A stretch of 5,187 nt of DNA from Bacteroidales bacterium UBA4284. Lineage in GTDB: Bacteria; Bacteroidota; Bacteroidia; Bacteroidales; UBA932. Below the pieces are notes generated by a model, which was not told where the DNA came from, searched no databases, and was given only the letters and a program-made list of their open reading frames with translations. This document shows positions 1 through 4,305 of this stretch, in pieces (position 1 is the stretch's first letter; each line of letters begins with the position of its first letter). Location: assembly GCA_002395925.1 (NCBI GenBank), contig DGVM01000105.1, positions 1-5,187 on the forward strand, given 5' to 3'. The position numbers were made by a program, and so were the translations under genes.

Positions 1-360
1 CGGATCGCCAACCTGCCGGAGCCTATGGAAAAAATGTCGTTTAAATCGGTCAACAGTAAACTCTTCCTGATGGTCGATGATATCGCTGGTTTCAAGGCCG
101 AAGGCAATTACGCTACCCTAATCTCTTTCGAAGGGAATCACCTGGTTCTTGAAAACCTGCTGTCGCTGGAGGGGAGACTCCAGGGCAAAGGCCGCTTCGT
201 CAGGGTTGACCGCTGCACAATCATAAATATCGAAAAAGTCAGAAGCATCAACCAGCGCCAACACAGTTGCACGCTTATGTCACAAGATAGCCGCACGGTG
301 GAGATTCCCTTGTCAAACAGCGGAATGAACACCCTCTCCGCCGTCCTGGAAACTTTTTGA
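1..360 (+). CDS. LytTR-domain DNA-binding regulator, 5' end missing
   Basis: This is the C-terminal part of a transcription regulator with a LytTR DNA-binding domain, the output domain of many LytT/AgrA-type response regulators. The frame is open to the left edge, and the eight residues before the first Met (ATG at 25) read as ordinary linker, so the protein probably begins upstream with a receiver or other sensory domain. A start at 25 (111 residues) or 34 cannot be excluded. Counting from ATG 25, the domain fills nearly everything: FKAEGNYATL at 23-32 is the usual 'EA.GNY' strand, LENLLSLEGRL at 42-52 matches the helix before the recognition segment, and FVRVDRCTIINIEKV at 58-72 matches the family's F.RVHRS.IVN block. 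That block has Asp for the usual His and Cys for the usual Ser. A short IPLSNSGM segment near the C-terminus matches the family's IPVSR strand. The partner kinase and target genes are not visible. Domain assignment is secure; full architecture is not. Confidence 0.85.
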   Translation, partial: RIANLPEPMEKMSFKSVNSKLFLMVDDIAGFKAEGNYATLISFEGNHLVLENLLSLEGRLQGKGRFVRVDRCTIINIEKVRSINQRQHSCTLMSQDSRTVEIPLSNSGMNTLSAVLETF

Positions 361-413
361 TGTTGTGAGGAAAAGCTCCTGGGGGTATAACAGAAGTTGT
401 TTTGACGTCACAA

Positions 414-494
414 ACGGTCCAAATGATGGGACGTCAGGCGCGAAAAAGGAGGTAAAACGCTACCGACGGTCCCGCGATTGGACCGTAAGGCGCA
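414..494. repeat. Imperfect 52-base-period direct repeat with hairpins
   Basis: Units at 414-442 and 466-494 both begin ACGGTCC and both contain GGCGC near the end; by hand alignment without gaps, 19 of 29 positions agree. Each unit folds on itself. In the second, ACGGTCC (466-472) pairs perfectly with GGACCGT (480-486) over a 7-base loop. In the first, ACGGTCC (414-420) pairs with GGACGT (429-434) with one bulged G over an 8-base loop. A sequence repeated together with its fold suggests RNA structure or paired binding sites. The period is not a multiple of three, which argues against coding repeats. Function is unknown. Confidence 0.4.
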
Positions 495-522
495 CCTGGG
501 CTTCGACAGTAGAGGTGTATGT

Positions 523-566
523 GTTATCCTCCTATGGCCATTATGAAGACAAATAGGGGGAGTAAC
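523..566. other. Long hairpin with one bulge
   Basis: GTTATCCTCCTAT (523-535) pairs with ATAGGGGGAGTAAC (553-566). Nine pairs (one a G-U) close the loop side, then G562 bulges, then four more pairs follow. The loop is 17 bases. No T-run follows on either strand, so it is not a standard intrinsic terminator. It ends about 29 bases before the promoter element at 595 and could be the 3' structured end of an upstream transcript or part of a non-coding RNA. Confidence 0.45.
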
Positions 567-594
567 CAAAACATTCAAATACAATTGCTATTGC

Positions 595-602
595 TATCTT
601 TG
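595..602 (+). promoter_or_regulatory. Bacteroidota -7 promoter element (first copy)
   Basis: TATCTTTG is an exact match to the TAnnTTTG -7 consensus of Bacteroidota sigma-ABfr promoters. It sits 22 bases before the ATG of a 10-codon ORF, exactly the spacing seen for the same element before the gene at 2048, of which this is a duplicate. The expected upstream TTTG around -33 is not clear here; only weak TT/TTG tracts are present. Initiation would fall at roughly 609. Confidence 0.6.
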
Positions 603-649
603 CACCGAATTAATACAAAGTGACATGAATCTCAGAGACATCAAAAAAG
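595..649 (+). repeat. Direct repeat, left copy (promoter plus eight codons)
   Basis: This 55-base stretch matches 2018-2072 at 48 positions by hand count, without gaps. It covers the -7 element, the leader and the codons for MNLRDIKK. The last 16 bases, AGAGACATCAAAAAAG (634-649), are identical in both copies. Similarity fades quickly upstream of about 588 and stops abruptly after 649. Seven substitutions mean the event is not recent or that the copies come from diverged relatives. Confidence 0.85.
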
Positions 650-657
650 GTCTTTAA
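625..657 (+). pseudogene. Truncated copy of the start of the 2048 gene
   Basis: The frame reads MNLRDIKKGL and stops at TAA. The first eight residues are identical to the N-terminus of the 90-residue protein at 2048-2320, including a synonymous CTC/CTT difference at codon 3. After codon 8 the sequence has no resemblance to that gene. It is best seen as a broken-off 5' fragment left by a duplication or insertion. An alternative is that it is translated as a 10-residue leader peptide, since it keeps a promoter, a start codon and a downstream terminator. Confidence 0.6.
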
Positions 658-690
658 GAATTGTAATCATTCAAGTCTCACAAGGATAAC

Positions 691-723
691 AATAGGCCAC
701 CTTCGGGTGGTTTATTTGTTTTT
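691..723 (+). terminator. Intrinsic terminator with UUCG loop
   Basis: AATAGGCCACC (691-701) pairs over 11 positions (two of them G-U) with GGTGGTTTATT (706-716) around the stable tetraloop TTCG. A T-rich tail, TGTTTTT, follows. This is a textbook rho-independent terminator on the plus strand. It closes any transcript begun at the 595 promoter (about 110 nt) or read through from the LytTR gene, and insulates the lipoprotein gene downstream. Confidence 0.9.
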
Positions 724-745
724 GATATCAAATATACTATATTTG
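715..745 (+). promoter_or_regulatory. Promoter of the lipoprotein gene
   Basis: TTTG at 715-718 and TATATTTG at 738-745 fit the Bacteroidota -33 (TTTG) and -7 (TAnnTTTG) elements with a 19-base gap. Transcription would begin at about 752, giving a leader of about 35 bases before ATG 787. The -33 element lies in the T-rich tail of the preceding terminator, so the two signals are packed together. Confidence 0.6.
729..745. promoter_or_regulatory. Perfect palindrome over the -7 element, possible operator
   Basis: CAAATATACTATATTTG is a perfect 17-base inverted repeat centred on C737, with 8-bp arms; its right arm is the -7 element itself. A dimeric repressor bound here would block initiation. 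AT-rich DNA yields such palindromes by chance more often than balanced DNA does, so this is a suggestion only. Confidence 0.35.
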
Positions 746-765
746 CTGAAAATGAGAGAAGTGTC

Positions 766-780
766 ATAAATGTCATTTAT
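766..780. promoter_or_regulatory. Second palindrome just before the lipoprotein start
   Basis: ATAAATGTCATTTAT is a perfect 15-base inverted repeat centred on T773. It ends six bases before ATG 787 and its centre is 36 bases from that of the palindrome at 729-745. As RNA it could form only a weak AT hairpin near the ribosome-binding site; as DNA it could be a second operator site. Evidence is positional only. Confidence 0.3.
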
Positions 781-786
781 CGGATT

Positions 787-1992
787 ATGAATCAACGGGT
801 TATTGAAGTAGTATTTGTATCTTTGCTACTGTTCGTTTGTTGTTCCAAGCCGGAAGAGGTTGTCATCAAACTGTATCCGACTCAAGTAAGCCTGGTCGAG
901 GAGTCCTCAACCCAGTTGCAGGTCACCGTTTCACCGGGGGCCGTGAGTGATTATACGCTGCACTGGGAGTCATCCAGTCCCGTCATCGCTTCGGTCGCCG
1001 ACGGTGTGGTCACCGCCCACTCCGCAGGCTCGGCCATCATTACCGTATCCACCCTGGACAAACAGTCTCAGTGCATGGTGACGGTTACCGAAAAACCGAA
1101 ACTCGTTACCCGTAAAGTTGCTTCCTCCGGAAAGGTTACCAACGGCATCAAACTCACATACTCCGGCACTCAGTTTACCCGGATTTACGCCGTGTTGCCA
1201 CGCCCTCAGACCAACGACTATCAAACCATCACAAATTGGGAGGCACCCGGCTGCACAGAAGAGCAATGCCCCGACGGTGTCAATTCATATATCTGGAAAG
1301 ATGTGGATGCCCCCTCCATACCCGTTTCCTGGAATTATGTCATTTCCGAAACCTTTGATGCCGAGGTATATCGTGTTGTAGTGGACGTAACCCAGCTGAC
1401 GGATATCCCGGCCTATGACCCGCAGTCCGAGGAATGCCGGAAGTACCTTCAAAAAGAGGCCAACGGTCTCATCGACCCCACCCACAGTAAAATTGTCTCT
1501 ACCGCCAATACGCTTTGGGACAAGGCTGGCGGGGATATCATTGATTATGCCCGCAGATGCTTCCAGTGGACCGCTACAAATATGACGTACGGGAATATGA
1601 ATACGGGCCTGCATACCATTGCCAGCCTTATGAACAGCATGACAGGAGACTGCGGAAACTATTCTTCCGTATTTATTTCCCTGCTTCGTGCCAAGGGTAT
1701 CCCTGCCCGCCATATTGTCATGGTGCATGGCAAACTGGACGAATACCACGTGCGGGCCGAGTTTTTTGTCCCAGGCTTTGGCTGGGTCCCCGCCGATCCC
1801 ACATGGGGCGGGAACAATTTCGGTGTCTTTGACGGAGATTATATCGTGATGACCCGCGGCATCAACAATATCATTCGGGGTCCCGACGGGAACGATCTCC
1901 TTGCCACCCTTCTCCAGACATCATACTATTGGTACTGGTATCAGACCGAAGGTACTTATTCTTTCCGGCATACCTGTACAGGATTGAAGTAA
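787..1992 (+). CDS. BIG2-transglutaminase-like lipoprotein
   Basis: This is a predicted exported lipoprotein of 401 residues. A hydrophobic signal (about 5-17) runs into a Cys-Cys pair at 18-19 followed by SKPEE; the lipobox is loose (LFVC or FVCC), but Bacteroidota lipoproteins often are, and acidic residues after the Cys favour surface export. Residues about 26-100 form a BIG2-type immunoglobulin-like domain (VSLVEESSTQLQVTVSP, then the GVVTAHSAGSAIITV hallmark). A beta-rich linker of unknown family follows to about 230. Residues about 240-345 are a transglutaminase-like (papain-fold) domain with Cys289 in TGDCGNYSSVF, His321 in EYHVRAEFF and Asp337 in VPADPTWG, a complete catalytic triad. 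Such domains act as proteases, peptidases or amide-transfer enzymes; the substrate cannot be told. The C-terminal 60 residues are rich in Tyr and Trp. The gene has its own promoter and a terminator upstream, so it seems to be a single-gene unit. It is bracketed by the duplicated start of the next operon. Confidence 0.88.
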   Translation: MNQRVIEVVFVSLLLFVCCSKPEEVVIKLYPTQVSLVEESSTQLQVTVSPGAVSDYTLHWESSSPVIASVADGVVTAHSAGSAIITVSTLDKQSQCMVTVTEKPKLVTRKVASSGKVTNGIKLTYSGTQFTRIYAVLPRPQTNDYQTITNWEAPGCTEEQCPDGVNSYIWKDVDAPSIPVSWNYVISETFDAEVYRVVVDVTQLTDIPAYDPQSEECRKYLQKEANGLIDPTHSKIVSTANTLWDKAGGDIIDYARRCFQWTATNMTYGNMNTGLHTIASLMNSMTGDCGNYSSVFISLLRAKGIPARHIVMVHGKLDEYHVRAEFFVPGFGWVPADPTWGGNNFGVFDGDYIVMTRGINNIIRGPDGNDLLATLLQTSYYWYWYQTEGTYSFRHTCTGLK

Positions 1993-2017
1993 TCTGCGCT
2001 TTATCAAAAATTATTAG

Positions 2018-2025
2018 TATCTTTG
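2018..2025 (+). promoter_or_regulatory. Bacteroidota -7 promoter element (second copy)
   Basis: TATCTTTG matches TAnnTTTG exactly and stands 22 bases before ATG 2048. No clear TTTG is found near -33, where the sequence is CTGCGCTTTATC. It should drive the 90-residue gene and the overlapping dacB. It lies in the 55-base gap after the lipoprotein stop, where I see no terminator, so some read-through from the lipoprotein gene is possible. Confidence 0.65.
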
Positions 2026-2072
2026 CATCGAATAAATCCAGAGAGATATGAATCTTAGAGACATCAAAAAAG
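2018..2072 (+). repeat. Direct repeat, right copy (intact gene start)
   Basis: This is the partner of 595-649, in the same orientation, with 48 of 55 positions the same by hand count and no gaps. This copy leads into the intact gene. The distance between equivalent points of the two copies is 1423 bases, and that interval holds the terminator, the promoter with palindromes and the whole lipoprotein gene. Confidence 0.85.
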
Positions 2073-2320
2073 ACATCGACTACATTCTCAGTGCTTTCAT
2101 TGAAGATTGCTCCCTCGTTTCTGCAGTGAATCCCAAAGTATCTGAAGAAAAGGCACAGGAACTTCTTGACAAGGCTATCGACCTTTACAATGAGCTCCGC
2201 GACAAGGCTGCGCATGCAGAAGGCGCTACCCGCGCTTATTACAACGGCCTTCGCAAGGAGCTCCTCGAGAAGACTGACGCTCTCTACGAGCAGCTCAGCG
2301 CAGCAGTCAAGAAAGCTTGA
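2048..2320 (+). CDS. Small helical protein of unknown function, 90 residues
   Basis: I cannot name a function for this protein. It has no signal peptide or membrane segment, so it should be cytoplasmic. The sequence looks all-helical: a first helix with DIDYILSAFIEDC (9-21), a second with SEEKAQELLDKAIDLYNELRDKAA (about 32-55), and a third from about 60 to the end. It is acidic in the middle with a Lys-rich C-terminus (VKKA). Its style resembles small conserved proteins of Bacteroidales, but that is from memory and unchecked. ATG 2048 is supported by the promoter 22 bases upstream, an A/G-rich GAGAGAT leader, and the fact that the duplicated copy keeps the same ATG. Its TGA stop overlaps the TTG start of dacB, so the two are co-transcribed and probably translationally coupled. 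Codon use fits the GC-rich genes to the right. Confidence 0.85.
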   Translation: MNLRDIKKDIDYILSAFIEDCSLVSAVNPKVSEEKAQELLDKAIDLYNELRDKAAHAEGATRAYYNGLRKELLEKTDALYEQLSAAVKKA

Positions 2321-3837
2321 GGACAGCAGCCAAGATAATTGCCGCCGCGGTGCTGTGCTTCATGGGCACATCGCTGATGGCAGGTCCCACCGCAACGCAG
2401 AAGCTTGTTTCCGATTACTACGGAAAAGAGCCTCTGCGTTCGGGTATTGTAGGCGTACTTGCAGTCCGGCAGAACGGGGATACCCTCGTTCAGCTCAACC
2501 GGCGCGTCAAGCTCGTCCCCGCGTCCAACGTCAAGCTCATAACCACCGGCCTTGCCCTTACGCGCCTGGGAGCCGGCTGGCGTTTCCGTACGACTCTGGC
2601 CTATAGCGGCGAAATCCGCGACAGCGTGCTGGTCGGCGACCTATACATCGTAGGCGGGGGAGACCCTACCACAGGATCGGCAAGCGAGTGTGCGGAGCCG
2701 CTCGAGGCCGTGTTCGGAGCCTTCCGCTCGCAGCTCGAATTTGCCGGAATCAAGAGCATAGAGGGGCGTGTCGTTGCCGACGCCCGCCGCCTGCTCCGTC
2801 CCGCCGCGCATCCTTTCTGGCAATACGAAGACCTTGGATTCAGTTACGGCGCCGGTCCCCGGGGACTCAACTTCTACGAGAACGCCCAGAGTTTTGCCGT
2901 GGTCCCTTCTACTCCCGGGCTGCCTCCGACCATACGGCCGGTGTATCCCGAGACGCCGTGGATGAACTGGACCATCAGTGCAACCACTTCCGAGGCCCGT
3001 TCGGCCAACACCCTTTATTATATCAATTCAGAGCTGGATACCAATGGAGAATTCTTCGGGTCTTTCCCTGCCGACCGCAACACCTACACCTTTCAGGCTT
3101 CCAATGGTTTCGCTCCTTATACCTACGCGTATTATTTCTGCAAGTACCTGTCGGAGAGTGGCATAAGCGTTTCCGGAGAACCGGCGGACATTTCTCCTGC
3201 AGGGCACGTCCGTACGGAGCTTTCTCCCCGCGCCCCGGGCGTTGCAGCCGCCGTGGCCGACAGTCTCCAGGTGCTGGGACACAAACTCTCGCCAACGCTT
3301 GCCGCTATAGTTGCCCAGACCAACAAGGAGAGCAACAACTTTTTTGCGGAGAGCCTCTTTTATGCGCTGGGGCTCGATGTGCGGGGCAGTTCCGACCGCA
3401 GCGAAGCGGCTCTGGCAGAGGAGTCAATCCTGAAGTCGATGGGGCTGGACCCGGCAAACGACTGTGTGCTAGTCGATGGAAGCGGCCTGTCGAGAAATAA
3501 TTACGTAAACGCTGATTTCTTTGTGCGCTTCTTGCGCAAGATGCTTGCTGCAAAGGCGCGGAAAGCCTATATCGCCTCCCTGCCTGTACCCGGAGGCAAG
3601 GGTACGCTGCAGAACCGCATGAAAGGCGTTCCCGACGAATTGAGGTCTCGCATCCGCATGAAAAGCGGCACCATGAACGGCATACGCTGTTTCTCGGGCT
3701 ATATCCTTCCGGCCGCCGGGCAGGAGGAAAGCAGCACCGTCTGCTTCTCCATCCTAACCAACAACATCCCGGGACCCAATTCCACAGTGATGGCCATAAT
3801 CGACGAAATAATCGTCAGCCTGGCCGGGGAGCCTTAG
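2317..3837 (+). CDS. dacB: D-alanyl-D-alanine carboxypeptidase/endopeptidase (PBP4 type)
   Basis: This is a penicillin-binding protein of peptidase family S13 (DacB/PBP4). It trims the terminal D-Ala from peptidoglycan stem peptides and cleaves D-Ala-meso-DAP cross-links in the periplasm. All three active-site motifs are present: Ser70-Asn-Val-Lys73 (SxxK), Ser339-Asn-Asn341 (SxN) and Lys449-Ser-Gly-Thr (KTG type). The long insert between the first and second motifs is characteristic of the family. The 506-residue length is close to the usual range (E. coli PBP4 is 477). Residues 1-22 form a signal peptide (basic start, hydrophobic AAAVLCFMG core) with cleavage likely after Ala22. The start is TTG at 2317: the frame is closed by TGA at 2275-2277, and no ATG or GTG lies between there and the signal peptide, while the internal Met16 or Met21 would remove the signal. 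The TTGA overlap with the previous stop supports coupled translation. Confidence 0.93.
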   Translation: MRTAAKIIAAAVLCFMGTSLMAGPTATQKLVSDYYGKEPLRSGIVGVLAVRQNGDTLVQLNRRVKLVPASNVKLITTGLALTRLGAGWRFRTTLAYSGEIRDSVLVGDLYIVGGGDPTTGSASECAEPLEAVFGAFRSQLEFAGIKSIEGRVVADARRLLRPAAHPFWQYEDLGFSYGAGPRGLNFYENAQSFAVVPSTPGLPPTIRPVYPETPWMNWTISATTSEARSANTLYYINSELDTNGEFFGSFPADRNTYTFQASNGFAPYTYAYYFCKYLSESGISVSGEPADISPAGHVRTELSPRAPGVAAAVADSLQVLGHKLSPTLAAIVAQTNKESNNFFAESLFYALGLDVRGSSDRSEAALAEESILKSMGLDPANDCVLVDGSGLSRNNYVNADFFVRFLRKMLAAKARKAYIASLPVPGGKGTLQNRMKGVPDELRSRIRMKSGTMNGIRCFSGYILPAAGQEESSTVCFSILTNNIPGPNSTVMAIIDEIIVSLAGEP

Positions 3838-3843
3838 GAGCAT
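3838..3843. other. Six-base gap between converging genes
   Basis: The dacB stop (3835-3837) and the smpB stop (3844-3846, opposite strand) are separated by six bases. A modest inverted repeat, GGAGC (3837-3841) with GCTCC (3852-3856), crosses the gap into the smpB coding end, but there is no T-run on either side. The two transcripts must therefore overlap antisense at their 3' ends or end by a factor-dependent route. Confidence 0.5.
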
Positions 3844-4305
3844 CTACTCCCGCTCCATCTCCCGGCGAATGTCTTTTTCGCGGATGCTGGCGCGCTTGTC
3901 GAATTCTTTCTTTCCACGTGCCAGGGCGATATGGAGCTTGGCGTAGCCGCCCTCGGAGATGAAGGCGCGTACGGCCACGATCGTAAGGCCCTTGTTCTTT
4001 ACCGCCTGCTGAAGGTGACGCAGTTCGCGCTTGGTTAGCAGGAGCTTACGGTCGCGGGCAGGCTCGTGGCTGCCCCATTTTGAGGCCCAGAAGTAGGTGG
4101 ATATGTTCATGCCCCGCACATACAGCTCTCCGCCGGCAAAATAGCACCAGGCGTCTGCGAGCGATGCCTTTCCGGCACGCAGCGACTTGATTTCCGTGCC
4201 CACCAGCACTATCCCGGCATCGTACTGCTCGATGAACTCGTAGTCGAACGATGCCCGCTTGTTGTTGATCTGGATGCGGTGCGGTTTGTCGCGGCGGGAA
4301 CTCAT
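3844..4305 (-). CDS. smpB: SsrA (tmRNA)-binding protein SmpB
   Basis: SmpB binds the tRNA-like part of tmRNA and brings it to stalled ribosomes for trans-translation. With the start at ATG 4303-4305 the protein is 153 residues, the normal length. Family hallmarks are in order: [11 protein letters not shown] (14-24), [16 protein letters not shown] (36-51), YVRGMNIS (62-69), [13 protein letters not shown] (83-95), and the basic C-terminal tail [19 protein letters not shown] (131-149), which enters the ribosomal mRNA channel. The frame runs upstream for 27 more codons, but that extension is Arg/Gly-rich, unlike SmpB, and lies within metK; the chosen ATG overlaps the metK stop as ATGA. The gene is thus the second of an operon with metK and likely translated by coupling. 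No tmRNA gene is visible in the window. Confidence 0.96.
   Translation of the reverse strand: MSSRRDKPHRIQINNKRASFDYEFIEQYDAGIVLVGTEIKSLRAGKASLADAWCYFAGGELYVRGMNISTYFWASKWGSHEPARDRKLLLTKRELRHLQQAVKNKGLTIVAVRAFISEGGYAKLHIALARGKKEFDKRASIREKDIRREMERE

Larger units (their letters stand above)
361..594. other. Gene-poor, structured intergenic region
   Basis: No convincing protein gene lies between the LytTR gene and the duplicated promoter. A GTG-started frame at 365-556 exists, but it resembles nothing I recognise, is rich in Trp and Arg, and is crossed by RNA-like structure. The stretch instead contains a 52-base-period imperfect direct repeat whose two units each fold into a hairpin, and a longer hairpin at 523-566. 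An A/G-rich AAAAAGGAGGTAAA at 444-457 looks like a strong ribosome-binding site but has no start codon at the right distance. The region could be a 3' untranslated region, a non-coding RNA or a set of protein-binding sites. Confidence 0.45.

Noticed and set aside
444..457. Strong Shine-Dalgarno-like AAAAAGGAGGTAAA
   Set aside because: No start codon opens a credible frame at a suitable distance, and such motifs are little used in Bacteroidota.
497..512. CTGGGCTTCGACAGTA resembles the conserved 5' end of tmRNA, tempting with smpB nearby
   Set aside because: There is no tag-peptide frame, no T-arm and no tRNA-like 3' end within a tmRNA length on this strand. The match is too short.
365..556. 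63-residue GTG-started frame right after the LytTR stop
   Set aside because: It has no recognisable domain, an odd Trp/Arg-rich composition and no clear ribosome-binding site, and it overlaps repeated hairpins with a period that is not a multiple of three. A real small protein is not excluded.
1285..1749. 154-residue antisense frame inside the lipoprotein gene
   Set aside because: It is a shadow of a well-supported coding sequence, with no promoter and no recognisable motif.
2688..3500. 270-residue second frame inside dacB
   Set aside because: Its Arg/Pro/Cys-rich composition is typical of an out-of-frame reading of GC-rich DNA; dacB has all its catalytic motifs in the other frame.
3837..3856. 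Possible bidirectional terminator GGAGC/GCTCC between dacB and smpB
   Set aside because: It has only five pairs, a 10-base loop and no T-run on either side, and most of it lies in the smpB coding end.
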